Positions 16,098 to 24,599 of a stretch of DNA of 64,000 bases are shown one piece after another. How positions within the stretch are numbered: position 1 is the first letter of the stretch; every line of letters begins with the position of its first letter. Under the pieces are notes generated by a model. The model was not told the DNA's origin and ran no database searches. It saw only the letters and a program-made list of their open reading frames with translations. A program made the translations under genes and the position numbers. This DNA is from Bacillota bacterium (GTDB lineage: Bacteria; Bacillota; Bacilli; Alicyclobacillales; SLC66): positions 48,819-112,818 of the forward strand of contig JAPNUP010000138.1 of the NCBI GenBank assembly GCA_026627345.1. Direction: 5' to 3'.

Positions 16098-17411
16098 ATG
16101 GCTGAAGTGCGGATGCCAAAACTCGGCGAGAGTGTGACCGAAGGCACGATTGGACGCTGGCTCAAGCAAGTCGGTGATCAGGTCGCTAAGTACGAACCAC
16201 TTGCAGAGGTCGTTACGGATAAAGTTAGCGCGGAGATTCCTTCTGACTTTGTGGGTGTCTTGACAGAAATCCTTGTCGGTGAAGATCAGACCGTGAAGGT
16301 GGGCACGCCGCTTGCTATCATCGAAGTGGCGGGAGAAGTGGCAGCCCCCGAGTCAAAGGTAGCACCTGCGGACTCAGCCGCACCATCTACTCTTGCCTCT
16401 ACACAAGCAGACACGACTTTCGTACGATCAGAAGAACCCGAGGTCGGTACAGGTACAAAAGCGCGTTATTCTCCTGCGGTCATGAAAATGGCGCAAGAGC
16501 GTGGCATTGACCTCAGTCAGGTGCCAGGTAGCGGTTTGGGCGGGCGTGTGACGCGCAAGGACGTAGAGAACTGGCAACCGCAAGCGCTGCCACCGGCAGC
16601 AGTAAGGAGTGCGCCGGACGTGATGCCGCGGCAGCCGGAAGTCTCGCCAGCGGCGGCGTTCACGCCTGTGGCCGCAGTTGCCACGGGTGCATCGACCGCA
16701 CAGACAGATGAGGGCGTACAGCGCGTGCCGGTTACACCTATTCGTAAAACGATCGCACGTCGGATGGTCGAAAGCAAGCATCAGGCACCACATGCATGGA
16801 TGATGATGGAAGTCGATGCCACCCCACTGGTTCGTCTGCGTGAGAAGCAAAAGGCCGCGTTCAAAGCCAAAGAGGGCGTAGATTTGACTTTTTTGCCCTT
16901 TTTCATTCAAGCAGCCGTGGGGGCATTGAAGGAATTCCCGATTGTCAATTCAGAGTGGGCGCAAGACGATATTTTGGTAAAAAACGATGTGCACATCTCT
17001 ATTGCCGTAGCAACACCGGACGCGTTGGCAGTGCCTGTGATTCACCATGCGGATCGCCTCAGCATCTTCGGTCTCGCGAAGGCTGTTCAGGACTTGGCGC
17101 AGCGGGCGCGTGTTGGCAAACTGACGCTTGCTGATGTGCAAGGCGGTACGTTCACGGTCAATAACACGGGGGCTTTTGGCTCTATTTTATCGCAGCCGAT
17201 CATTAATGCACCGCAAGCGGCGATTTTATCTGTTGAGGCGATCGTAAAACGTCCTATCGTACAGGCAGATGACAGTATCGCGATCCGATCGATGGTCAAT
17301 TTGTGTATGAGTCTCGATCATCGGATACTGGATGGATGGGTAGCTGGACAATTTATGAAGTCGATCAAGCAACGCGTGGAATCGTATACAGTAGACAGTC
17401 CGCTGTACTAA
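16098..17411 (+). CDS. bkdB: Branched-chain 2-oxoacid dehydrogenase E2 (dihydrolipoyl acyltransferase)
   Basis: Domains in order: one lipoyl domain (residues 1-77, lipoylated Lys42 in TDKVSAEIPS), an Ala/Pro-rich linker, the peripheral subunit-binding domain (about 123-158, YSPAVMKMAQERGIDLSQV), a second flexible linker, and the catalytic acyltransferase domain (about 205-437) with the catalytic SLDHRILDG near 404. It transfers the branched acyl group from the lipoyl arm to CoA; the products prime branched-chain fatty acids or are further oxidised. Its lipoyl requirement fits the lipoyl synthase gene that follows. Confidence 0.95.
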   Translation: MAEVRMPKLGESVTEGTIGRWLKQVGDQVAKYEPLAEVVTDKVSAEIPSDFVGVLTEILVGEDQTVKVGTPLAIIEVAGEVAAPESKVAPADSAAPSTLASTQADTTFVRSEEPEVGTGTKARYSPAVMKMAQERGIDLSQVPGSGLGGRVTRKDVENWQPQALPPAAVRSAPDVMPRQPEVSPAAAFTPVAAVATGASTAQTDEGVQRVPVTPIRKTIARRMVESKHQAPHAWMMMEVDATPLVRLREKQKAAFKAKEGVDLTFLPFFIQAAVGALKEFPIVNSEWAQDDILVKNDVHISIAVATPDALAVPVIHHADRLSIFGLAKAVQDLAQRARVGKLTLADVQGGTFTVNNTGAFGSILSQPIINAPQAAILSVEAIVKRPIVQADDSIAIRSMVNLCMSLDHRILDGWVAGQFMKSIKQRVESYTVDSPLY

Positions 17412-17474
17412 AGCGACGAGCAAGGGTACACTAGACACAGTGCCATTTTGTCTCACGAGAAAGAAGGGTGAACA

Positions 17475-18413
17475 GTGTCAGACAGTCTACCGCATAAGGA
17501 CACTGTGGCCGAAGCGACGACGCCCGTGCGTCCGTTGCGTCGGCCTGAGTGGTTAAAGATTCAACTTAAAACCGGTGGCGATTTTAAGGAACTCAAGGAG
17601 ATTATGCGCGGTGAGCGGCTTCATACAGTATGCGAAGAAGCTCGCTGTCCGAACATCTACGAGTGCTGGGCGCATCGCACAGCGACTTTCATGATTCTAG
17701 GCAATGTTTGCACACGCGCCTGCCGTTTTTGCGCTGTCACGCCGGGCCGCCCGACGGAACTGGACTGGGCAGAACCTTCACGCGTTGCGGACGCCACGGT
17801 CAAAATGGGACTTCGCCACGTCGTTGTCACGTCCGTTGCACGAGACGATCTGGAAGACGGCGGGGCCGGCGTTTTCGCGGCGACCATTCGCGCCATTCGC
17901 CAAGCGGCGCCGACTTGCAAGGTAGAAGTATTGATTCCCGACTTTATGGGGTCGGAGGATGCCCTACGGATTGTCATGGATGCTGAGCCTGATATTCTCA
18001 ACCACAATATTGAGACGGTGCGTCGGCTCTCGGATCGCGTTCGCTCGAAGGCGAAGTACGAGCGCTCGTTGGAACTGCTGGCGCGTGCCCGAGCCATGAA
18101 GCCAGCGATCCCGACGAAGTCGAGTGTGATGCTCGGTGTAGGAGAGACGTTCGAAGAGATTTTGACCACGATGGATGATCTGCGCGCAGTTGACGTCTCG
18201 ATCATGACAATAGGGCAATATCTTCAGCCCACAAGAAAACACCTAGCTGTGGAACGCTATTATACGCCTGAAGAGTTTACCTTGTTGCGAAAAGAAGGCA
18301 AAGCCCGTGGATTCCTGCACGTGGAGTCGGGTCCTCTGGTGCGCAGTTCTTATCACGCACATGAACAGGCCAAAGGCGTAGAAGAGACAAGAGTGGCTGC
18401 ATCTGGCGATTAA
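17475..18413 (+). CDS. lipA: Lipoyl synthase LipA
   Basis: The 312-residue radical SAM enzyme has both expected iron-sulfur motifs: the auxiliary cluster Cys53, Cys58 and Cys64, and the SAM cluster Cys79, Cys83 and Cys86 (CTRACRFC), plus the conserved C-terminal RSSYHA, whose Ser binds the auxiliary cluster. It inserts two sulfurs into the octanoyl chain on lipoyl domains. The start is GTG behind AGAAGGG. It lies 64 bases after bkdB and is probably cotranscribed, which would supply the cofactor for the complex. Confidence 0.96.
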   Translation: MSDSLPHKDTVAEATTPVRPLRRPEWLKIQLKTGGDFKELKEIMRGERLHTVCEEARCPNIYECWAHRTATFMILGNVCTRACRFCAVTPGRPTELDWAEPSRVADATVKMGLRHVVVTSVARDDLEDGGAGVFAATIRAIRQAAPTCKVEVLIPDFMGSEDALRIVMDAEPDILNHNIETVRRLSDRVRSKAKYERSLELLARARAMKPAIPTKSSVMLGVGETFEEILTTMDDLRAVDVSIMTIGQYLQPTRKHLAVERYYTPEEFTLLRKEGKARGFLHVESGPLVRSSYHAHEQAKGVEETRVAASGD

Positions 18414-18439
18414 ATAGGGAAAAATAAGGAGCTTGGTGA

Positions 18440-19705
18440 ATGGACGTCATCGTTTATTCCAGCACAGGGTGTGAGTATTGCAAGCGAATCAAAACAGACC
18501 TCGCGAACTGGGGATTACCTTACGAAGAACGCAATGTGACGGAAAATGAAGCGTACTTTGAGGATCTTCATGCTAAGGGCATCTACTCAGTGCCTGTGAC
18601 TTTTATCGGCGAGCATCCGATTATCGGTTATCGGCCAAACGCCATGAAAAAGAAGCTACTGGAGCTAGGTGTTTTGTCGACGAACGTACCTAGTGAAGAA
18701 GCGAAGAAAGCGGAAGACGAGGAAGCACAGGCCGAAAGTGTCTTCACTCCTCTTAGCGCGGCTCTGGTAGATGACGTCTACGATTTCCTGATCATCGGCG
18801 CTGGGCCTGCAGGTTCATCGGCCGCTGTTTACAGTTCACGATCGCGACTCAAAACACTCGTGATCGATAAAGCGCCGACGGCCGGGGCATTGGCACTCAC
18901 GCACAAAATCGCCAATTATCCGGGTGTCTTAGGCGAGGTGTCCGGTCTCGAACTGTTGACACTCATGCGGCGACAAGCCAAGCAGTTCGGTGCGACTTTT
19001 GTGCGCTCAAATATCATGGGTGTCGATTTCACAGGTGACCTCAAAGCGGTGCACTTGCCTGAAGGGACTGTACGCGCGCGCGCTGTCTTTGTGGCCGTAG
19101 GCTCTCGCGGTCGAACGGCGAAGGTCAAAGGCGAGGACAGATTTGAAGGGCGTGGCGTCAGTTATTGCGCCACTTGTGATGCCGCTTTTTTTCAAGGTCG
19201 CGTCGTCGCGGTTGTCGGAGACAATGCTGAAGCGGCTGAAGATGCGATTCAGTTGTCGCGCTTTGCCAAAGAGGTTCACGTCTTTATGCCTAGCAAGAAA
19301 TGGTCTAGCGATGCAGAATATTCACAGCTAGAAGGTCTCGGTCACGTCCACGTTTATCCGGCGCATCCTCTACGCGAAGTGACAGGAGAGGATACACTCT
19401 CTGGGATCGTCGTCAAAACACCGGATGGCGACCATGAAGTGAAAGTGGATGGTGTGTTTATCTATCTTTCCGGTAATCAGCCAGGAACAGATTTCCTTGG
19501 CGAATCGGTCGCGCGAGACGCTGATGGCTACGTCGAGGTGGACGCGTTTTTGCGCACCAACGTCGACGGGGTATTTGCCGGAGGTGACGCACGGCGGACA
19601 CCTGTGAAGCAGGCGGTAGTGGCTGCCGCAGACGGAGCGATTGCAGCCATGTCTGCCGACAAACATGTCAATAAACGCTCACGGGTCATGGCTCAGTACA
19701 GTTAG
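18440..19705 (+). CDS. Glutaredoxin-thioredoxin reductase fusion
   Basis: Residues 1-78 are a glutaredoxin domain with active site C11-E-Y-C14 and the cis-Pro loop SVPVTF. After a charged linker (about 84-105), residues 112-415 form a low-molecular-weight thioredoxin reductase-like domain: FAD site GAGPAGS at 120-126, redox CATC at 243-246, NADPH-region VVGDNAEAAEDA, and FAGGDARRTPVKQAVVAAADG. The pyridine-nucleotide motif is GDNAEA rather than GGGDSA. The fusion suggests electrons pass from NAD(P)H through the flavoprotein to its own glutaredoxin. It follows lipA by 26 bases. Substrate unknown; roles with lipoyl groups or low-molecular-weight thiols are possible. Confidence 0.9.
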   Translation: MDVIVYSSTGCEYCKRIKTDLANWGLPYEERNVTENEAYFEDLHAKGIYSVPVTFIGEHPIIGYRPNAMKKKLLELGVLSTNVPSEEAKKAEDEEAQAESVFTPLSAALVDDVYDFLIIGAGPAGSSAAVYSSRSRLKTLVIDKAPTAGALALTHKIANYPGVLGEVSGLELLTLMRRQAKQFGATFVRSNIMGVDFTGDLKAVHLPEGTVRARAVFVAVGSRGRTAKVKGEDRFEGRGVSYCATCDAAFFQGRVVAVVGDNAEAAEDAIQLSRFAKEVHVFMPSKKWSSDAEYSQLEGLGHVHVYPAHPLREVTGEDTLSGIVVKTPDGDHEVKVDGVFIYLSGNQPGTDFLGESVARDADGYVEVDAFLRTNVDGVFAGGDARRTPVKQAVVAAADGAIAAMSADKHVNKRSRVMAQYS

Positions 19706-19743
19706 AGAGGCGAATGGCGGATCTGGCAGGGGCAGGGGCGCTG

Positions 19744-20718
19744 TCACAGACTAAGCCGCCGCACTACAGCTTCAGACATACGCCAGGCGTTTTGGCGAAA
19801 ATCGATCTTGTTGTATAAGGGAATCAAATCCTGCGCCTTCACCGGAGTACAATCCGGCTGTAATCCGCAGATCTGCGCCAGGCAGCCGATAACAGCCTCG
19901 GCGCTTATTTTTTTGGCGCGAAGGGCGCCTAGAGATAGCGCGTGATCGCGTTTGGCCAAGCGTTGTCCGTCGTGCGCGATGACGAGCGGTACATGGGTGA
20001 AACGGGGTACCGGCAGCTCTAGTGCCTCAGATAAGGCGAGTTGCCGTGGTGTAGAGTCTACGAGGTCACGTCCTCTGAGCACATCGGTTATAGCCATGGC
20101 CGCATCATCGACTACGACTGCAAGCTGGTAACTGATCACACCATCGGCGCGCCGTACGATGAAATCACCGCCGAAATTGGCGTCGTAGTGACATACCCCC
20201 ACGCCTCCATCCCGCCATACAGTCTTTGTAATAGGAAGTCTGAATCGCCAAGAAGGTGTTTTGATCTGGCGTCGTTGCGCAATTTCACTTTGCGATAGTG
20301 CGCTACATGTTCCTGGGTAAGCGGCGCCCTCGCTTGCCAGTCCATGGGGTGCGTGTCCGAGTGAGGCGAGGTCTGCGCGGCTGCAAAAGCATGGGTATAG
20401 TAGGCCTTTGTTCTGTAGCTTCTCTAAGGCCCGCTCATAGCTGTCGCTTCGCAGACTTTGCACGTACGGGGAAAAGGCGCCTCCGATCTCAGGCCCTTCA
20501 TCAAAGTCCAGGCCCAGCCACTGTAAATCCTCTAGAATCATCGTCCGATAGGCTTCCTTGGCTCTAGCCTGATCGAGGTCTTCGATGCGCAGGATGACAG
20601 TGCCTTTGCAGGAACGCATCTGCAACCACACCAAGAGCGCAGTCATGGCGTTGCCAAGGTGCATATGACCCGAGGGCGTCGGTGCAAAACGTCCTCGCCG
20701 AATCGTTATCTCACCCAT
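19744..20718 (-). CDS. gluQ: Glutamyl-Q tRNA(Asp) synthetase
   Basis: This 324-residue protein is the catalytic half of a glutamyl-tRNA synthetase without the anticodon-binding domain. It has RFAPTPSGHMHLGNA (HIGH motif), RIEDLDQARA, a zinc site with CFC near residue 108, a Tyr and a later Cys (YPGTC), and LAKRDHALSL in place of KMSKS. GluQ-RS enzymes attach glutamate to queuosine in tRNA(Asp). Length of about 300 residues and lack of the C-terminal domain separate it from GltX. It is common in Proteobacteria and less usual in Bacillota. Confidence 0.92.
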   Translation of the reverse strand: MGEITIRRGRFAPTPSGHMHLGNAMTALLVWLQMRSCKGTVILRIEDLDQARAKEAYRTMILEDLQWLGLDFDEGPEIGGAFSPYVQSLRSDSYERALEKLQNKGLLYPCFCSRADLASLGHAPHGLASEGAAYPGTCSALSQSEIAQRRQIKTPSWRFRLPITKTVWRDGGVGVCHYDANFGGDFIVRRADGVISYQLAVVVDDAAMAITDVLRGRDLVDSTPRQLALSEALELPVPRFTHVPLVIAHDGQRLAKRDHALSLGALRAKKISAEAVIGCLAQICGLQPDCTPVKAQDLIPLYNKIDFRQNAWRMSEAVVRRLSL

Positions 20719-20803
20719 TTTCCTCGCATCCTCTCATCCACGCCCGCCACCGCTGGACAATTTGTCAAAGATTTTAACTAGTCAGATTGGATCAATTCTT
20801 GTA

Positions 20804-20818
20804 GGATAATGATTATTG
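20804..20818 (+). promoter_or_regulatory. Fur-family-like box
   Basis: GGATAATGATTATTG matches 11 of 14 positions of the 7-1-7 Fur box TGATAATNATTATCA. It lies about 50 bases before the phosphodiester glycosidase gene and overlaps a possible -10 (GATAAT). AT-rich chance similarity is possible. Confidence 0.3.
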
Positions 20819-20866
20819 GTCTAATTAGCGTTTATATGCGAAAGACACATTCATAAGGAGCCCACT

Positions 20867-21937
20867 ATGCAACTCGAAGAAGTGTCAGAAGCGGTCGTGA
20901 CCAAGCGAGGCTTGCGGCACAAGAGAAAGCGCAGACGTCGCTTTTGGCTATCTGCATTTCTCGTGCTGGTTGTGGCCTTTGGGGCTTGGACCGTGCGTAC
21001 ACAGTTTTTCCTGCGTGATCGCGTCATCCTGGCTGAAGATCTGTTTACCTCCCAACATCGTTATTTAGCGAAATACCTAGTGGGCAAATCCATGCTAGAC
21101 AAAATTGCCTATGCATATGCGCATCCGTCGGTCGTCGATTTGTTCCCTGGGGGGTCATCTTTTGACGACCCTTCGGCCACTGATGGGTCCGTCTCCTCGA
21201 TAGACAAGGCCGTGTCAGTCCGCACTTTGAACGAAGGTAGCTACACCGGCTACGAAATCACCTTGACTCACCCATCTTGGTTGCGACTTGCCATGACGAC
21301 AGGCGGCCCTGATGGACGCGGCCTAACGTTACGCGAGGCTATGCAAAAATACGGTGCGATCGCTGGAATCAACGCTGGTGGTTTCGTTGACCCGGGTGGC
21401 GATGGCAACGGTGGTACGCCAGTGGGCCTGATCATCATTGACGGGAAACTGGTCAATCCCGCCTCGTACCTTGTCGGTACCAACCAAGTCATGGGTATGA
21501 CCGCCAACGGACAATGGTTCATGGGTGATTATACAGGGGATTTTTTGTTGGCGCATCATGTGTCTTATGCCATCCAGTTTGGTCCCGAGTTAATCGCCAA
21601 TGGCAAGGTGCTCGTCACGGATACAGACGGCTGGGGTTACGCCCCTCGCACCATTATTGGGCAGAAGGCTAATGGGGAGATTGTCATGTGGGTAAACGAC
21701 GGACGATGGGGAAATGGCGTCTGGGATGTAGGAGCCTCTCTCGGCCAGGTCGCCTCGCTGCTTCGTGCGCAGGGGGTAGTCAATGCTTTTAATCTGGACG
21801 GCGGCGGGTCGGCCACGATGATGGTACATTTGCCGCATCAGACGCTGCACTTGGTCAACACCCCGGATACCAATAACCCGCCCTATGGTATGCGATTTTT
21901 GCCTGATGCGTTTCTAGTTATCCCACCTAAACCGTAG
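20867..21937 (+). CDS. Membrane-anchored phosphodiester glycosidase (NAGPA-domain) protein
   Basis: The 356-residue product has a basic N-terminus (RKRRRR) and one membrane segment (about 27-43), so the bulk is outside the cell. Residues from about 130 form the phosphodiester glycosidase domain: AGINAGGFVDPGGDG, PVGLIIIDGKL, YAPRTIIGQKANGEI and the signature NAFNLDGGGSATM near 305. Human NAGPA removes GlcNAc from phosphodiesters; bacterial homologues are thought to act on cell-wall or exopolysaccharide sugar phosphodiesters, substrate unknown. A ribosome site AAGGAG precedes the ATG. Confidence 0.88.
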   Translation: MQLEEVSEAVVTKRGLRHKRKRRRRFWLSAFLVLVVAFGAWTVRTQFFLRDRVILAEDLFTSQHRYLAKYLVGKSMLDKIAYAYAHPSVVDLFPGGSSFDDPSATDGSVSSIDKAVSVRTLNEGSYTGYEITLTHPSWLRLAMTTGGPDGRGLTLREAMQKYGAIAGINAGGFVDPGGDGNGGTPVGLIIIDGKLVNPASYLVGTNQVMGMTANGQWFMGDYTGDFLLAHHVSYAIQFGPELIANGKVLVTDTDGWGYAPRTIIGQKANGEIVMWVNDGRWGNGVWDVGASLGQVASLLRAQGVVNAFNLDGGGSATMMVHLPHQTLHLVNTPDTNNPPYGMRFLPDAFLVIPPKP

Positions 21938-22049
21938 CCTTTAGCTTGCGGGCAACAGCGGAACTTTGTAGGAGGCCTGAGATCCCCGTGGCGGACGCCC
22001 TGCCTGAAGCGCACTGTTGTCACATACAGTGGCATGGAGGTGAAGCGCG

Positions 22050-22433
22050 ATGTGCATACAGGGGGATTGTAAGAAAGCAGTGGGCCAGTGGGTGCAGTTT
22101 CGCACGCCGTGGGGTGCCCATAGAGGTATTGTACAATCTGTCAATCATCAGGCTGTCTTGGTCCGCATGCCACGTCAATACGCGCCTACCAACCTCGCGG
22201 GCGCCAAGATGACATCGCAGTCAGAGCAAGAGAGGCTCGATGTCGCTTTGGCACAGTGGGGATATGGTTATGGCGGTGGAGGATACGGTGCCGCCCCTGG
22301 ATACGGGTATGGAGGCCCAGGGTATGGCGCAGGCGCCGGGTACGGCCGCCCGGGCTATGGCTGGTGGGCAGGCGGTTGGTGGTGGTGGTGGCTCGCATTT
22401 GCTTGGATCTTTGCGTTCGCCTTCTTCTGGTAG
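22050..22433 (+). CDS. Small Gly/Tyr-rich protein with Trp-rich hydrophobic tail
   Basis: The first 75 residues form a small basic domain (MCIQGDCKKAVGQWVQF, RGIVQSVNHQAVLVRMP) that looks like a short beta barrel. Residues 77-105 are imperfect GYG/PGYG repeats. The tail is W-W-A-G-G, five further Trp, then hydrophobic residues to the end, long enough for one membrane segment. GGAGGT lies before the ATG and a terminator follows, so expression is credible. Similar low-complexity tails occur in spore-coat and surface proteins of Bacillota; the function here is unknown. Confidence 0.8.
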   Translation: MCIQGDCKKAVGQWVQFRTPWGAHRGIVQSVNHQAVLVRMPRQYAPTNLAGAKMTSQSEQERLDVALAQWGYGYGGGGYGAAPGYGYGGPGYGAGAGYGRPGYGWWAGGWWWWWLAFAWIFAFAFFW

Positions 22434-22474
22434 ACGAGCGAGCGTGACTGAGGGATCTAGGCTGGATTCGCATG

Positions 22475-22496
22475 GCCCCTTGTCAAGGGGCTTTTT
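22475..22496 (+). terminator. Intrinsic terminator
   Basis: GCCCCTT and AAGGGGC form a perfect seven-pair stem around GTC, followed by TTTTT. It ends the Gly/Tyr-rich gene. Confidence 0.9.
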
Positions 22497-22501
22497 CGTG
22501 A

Positions 22502-22531
22502 TTGCATTTGCCCTGCAACACTCAGTATGCT
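22502..22531 (+). promoter_or_regulatory. Possible promoter of the cobalamin adenosyltransferase gene
   Basis: TTGCAT at 22502-22507 and TATGCT at 22526-22531 are 18 bases apart, about 40 bases before the gene. Confidence 0.45.
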
Positions 22532-22571
22532 AGGTTGGTGGCAGACTTGTACATAGAGAGGCGGACGTTCT

Positions 22572-23141
22572 ATGAAGATATACACGCGCGGCGGCGACGA
22601 GGGCAAGACAGGGCTGATCGGTGGGGTGCGACGCTATAAAGACGACTTGCGCGTCGAAACGTATGGGAGCATCGATGAGGCAGGTGCTTTTATCGGCCTT
22701 GCCATCAGCTATTTAGATGATGCACGGTACGACGACATCCGTGAAGCCCTAACACGTGTACAGCAGACACTTTGGGATGTTGGGGCAGACCTCGGTGCCG
22801 CGCGAACTGAGCGGTACGTATACCGGACACCAGAAGAAGCCGCGGGGGAACTAGAGCCGGTCATTGACCGTTACAAGGAGGAGACAGAAGCGCTCACGCG
22901 GTTTATCCTACGTGGTGGCACGACAGCTGCTTCTTGCGTCCATGTCGCTTGTACAGTGGTGCGACGGGCAGAGCGGCGCGCGGTGAAATTGATGCAGGCA
23001 GAACCCATTCATATGCCAGCCTATCGCTATCTCAACCGCACATCCGATCTGCTGTTTGTCATCGCACGAGCTGTGAACGCGCGCGCCGAGTACCAAGACG
23101 TGGCATACGAGCACAGTCCAGAAGTGTTTCGCGGCAAGTGA
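22572..23141 (+). CDS. pduO: PduO-type cob(I)alamin adenosyltransferase
   Basis: This 189-residue protein matches the PduO/MMAB family: IYTRGGDEGKTGLIGG at the N-terminus binds ATP phosphates, RVETYGSIDEAGAFIG follows, and RYLNRTSDLLFVIARAVN is the C-terminal signature with the Arg and Asp seen in active enzymes. It transfers the adenosyl group of ATP to cob(I)alamin, giving coenzyme B12. No B12-dependent mutase is in the window, so the client enzyme is unknown. It is monocistronic. Confidence 0.93.
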   Translation: MKIYTRGGDEGKTGLIGGVRRYKDDLRVETYGSIDEAGAFIGLAISYLDDARYDDIREALTRVQQTLWDVGADLGAARTERYVYRTPEEAAGELEPVIDRYKEETEALTRFILRGGTTAASCVHVACTVVRRAERRAVKLMQAEPIHMPAYRYLNRTSDLLFVIARAVNARAEYQDVAYEHSPEVFRGK

Positions 23142-23145
23142 GTGA

Positions 23146-24003
23146 TTAGAACATCCGCTTGATCACGGTAATGTGATTGCCCCAGTAACTTCCGGGCTTC
23201 ACTGAGAGATAGCCCACTTTGCCGATGCCTCCGCCTTCTTCAATCATCTGTCCGTGACCAACGAAAATGCCAACATGTGCGCCCTGATCAAAGACCATCA
23301 GGTCGCCAGGGCGCATGTTGCGCGTTGCAATCGGAACCCCCACTTGGTGATACTGCATCTGACTAGAGCCGCTCATATTATAGCCAAGCGCGTGATGATA
23401 GACGTAGGCCGTGAAATTGCTACAGTCAAAGCCGTATTGTCCCCGGTCTTCGTTATGCCCCCAGATGTACGGGGTGCCCATCTTGCTGATCGCAACAGAC
23501 AAGACGGCATGAAATTTGGCGGTCTGAGAAGCTTTGGGTCCTGCCAGCGGGTGCAGCGTCGGATCCATGGTCGTACCAGGCGGCGGAATCTGAATCGTGT
23601 GCGGTGCCTGAACAGTAACCGCCAACGTGCTCTGGGAGACAGGGAGCTTAGTGGTGTGCCCTTGTGCGTGCAAGGTCACTGAACGCACATCTTTACCTGG
23701 GAATCGCGCTGCTACATAGTTGGAAACCCCAGTTGAGCTGTGAACATCGACGATGTTTTCACCGATCGCCAAGGCACCGATCGGCTTGGCAGCGAGCGTG
23801 ACGACATGCGTGCGGGCATTATACTGTGCACTCAAAATCGAGACATCACCAGCCGGGAGATAGCTGCTGACTGCCTTTTTGGCGCCACTGACCATGGCAC
23901 CTGTGTTTTGCGTTGCTGAACAACCGGCGAGTGTGGCGCAAAGTCCGACGACGGGCAGAAGCAAAAAAGAGGACCGTTTGATAAGGCATAGCACCTCCAC
24001 CAT
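23146..24003 (-). CDS. NlpC/P60 (C40) cell-wall endopeptidase lipoprotein
   Basis: The chosen ATG at 24003 gives about 285 residues beginning with a lipoprotein signal, lipobox LAGC near residue 27. The last 120 residues are the NlpC/P60 domain: GTPYIWGHNEDRGQYGFDCSNFTAYVYHHALG has the catalytic Cys in FDCSNF, PGDLMVFDQGAHVGIFVG the His, and a later His near HITVIKR completes the triad. These enzymes cut gamma-D-Glu-diamino acid bonds in peptidoglycan. The N-terminal 130 residues are unrecognised. No convincing ribosome site was found, so the start is uncertain. Confidence 0.88.
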   Translation of the reverse strand: MVEVLCLIKRSSFLLLPVVGLCATLAGCSATQNTGAMVSGAKKAVSSYLPAGDVSILSAQYNARTHVVTLAAKPIGALAIGENIVDVHSSTGVSNYVAARFPGKDVRSVTLHAQGHTTKLPVSQSTLAVTVQAPHTIQIPPPGTTMDPTLHPLAGPKASQTAKFHAVLSVAISKMGTPYIWGHNEDRGQYGFDCSNFTAYVYHHALGYNMSGSSQMQYHQVGVPIATRNMRPGDLMVFDQGAHVGIFVGHGQMIEEGGGIGKVGYLSVKPGSYWGNHITVIKRMF

Positions 24004-24045
24004 TGTCTGAATGAAGGTACTATTCCCACTGTCTCGTTTCGTTAT

Positions 24046-24075
24046 GAAAAAGCCCGATAAGTGCACTTTAGGGCT
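24046..24075 (-). terminator. Hairpin with T-run in the leader of the NlpC/P60 gene
   Basis: On the minus strand AGCCC and GGGCT pair around a segment containing the palindrome AAGTGCACTT, followed by five T. It lies upstream of the gene it faces, so it may be an attenuator, or block readthrough from elsewhere. Confidence 0.4.
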
Positions 24076-24103
24076 TGCGAAGTTGTGTGATATACGCTAC
24101 AAT
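24075..24103 (+). promoter_or_regulatory. Promoter of the tRNA cluster
   Basis: TTGCGA (24075-24080), 17 bases, TACAAT (24098-24103), about 45 bases before the first tRNA. Confidence 0.65.
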
Positions 24104-24154
24104 GCGTAAGCAGACAGGCACTCAACGACTGCTGCAACACCGATTCTCACTCAT

Positions 24155-24230
24155 GGGGATATAGCTCAGCTGGTAGAGCACCTGCCTTGCAAGCAGGGGG
24201 TCAGCGGTTCGAATCCGCTTATCTCCACCA
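24155..24230 (+). tRNA. tRNA-Ala (anticodon UGC)
   Basis: A 76-base cloverleaf with acceptor GGGGATA/TATCTCC, D arm with AGCTCAGCTGGTAGAGC, anticodon loop CTTGCAA, T arm GGTTCGAATCC and encoded CCA. It reads GCN alanine codons. Confidence 0.97.
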
Positions 24231-24259
24231 TGTTGCAATGGGGAACCGGAGCAACATAT

Positions 24260-24334
24260 TCCTCGATAGCTCAGCGGTAGAGCATCCGGCTGTTAACCGG
24301 AGGGTCGTAGGTTCGAATCCTACTCGGGGAGCCA
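24260..24334 (+). tRNA. tRNA-Asn (anticodon GUU)
   Basis: A 75-base cloverleaf with acceptor TCCTCGA/TCGGGGA, anticodon loop CTGTTAA, T arm GGTTCGAATCC, discriminator G and encoded CCA. Confidence 0.97.
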
Positions 24335-24339
24335 GAGAT

Positions 24340-24433
24340 GGAGTGATGGCCGAGTTGGTCGAAGGCGCTCGCCTGCTAAGCGAGTATACGCTTTAAAGGC
24401 GTATCGAGGGTTCGAATCCCTCTCACTCCGCCA
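24340..24433 (+). tRNA. tRNA-Ser (anticodon GCU)
   Basis: A 94-base tRNA with the long variable arm typical of serine (ATACGCTTTAAAGGCGTAT), acceptor GGAGTGA/TCACTCC, anticodon loop CTGCTAA and encoded CCA. Confidence 0.97.
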
Positions 24434-24449
24434 TAGTAAGTTCGGCATG

Positions 24450-24496
24450 AAGAGCACTGAGTTAGGCGTTGATGCGTCTGCGTAAGTGCTCTTTTT
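24450..24496 (+). terminator. Terminator of the tRNA cluster
   Basis: AAGAGCAC (24450-24457) pairs with GTGCTCTT (24486-24493), running into five T, 17 bases after tRNA-Ser. Confidence 0.75.
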
Positions 24497-24569
24497 GCTC
24501 AGTAAGGTGCTTGTACGCCAGTCGGTTTTGACGGGCCCTGATCGTCTTGCAGGTGGAGATTGCGTGAAG

Positions 24570-24599
24570 TTGCACAGTACGGTTGTAACTGACTATAAT
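24570..24599 (+). promoter_or_regulatory. Promoter of the leuS T-box transcript
   Basis: TTGCAC (24570-24575), 18 bases, TATAAT (24594-24599), directly before the leader RNA. Confidence 0.75.

Noticed and set aside
17657..18205. Minus-strand open frame opposite lipA
   Set aside because: Ser/Arg-rich translation typical of antisense frames; lipA is complete on the other strand.
22260..22380. CRISPR or tandem DNA repeat
   Set aside because: The repeats are irregular GGxTAxGG codon repeats encoding GYG in a protein, without spacers.
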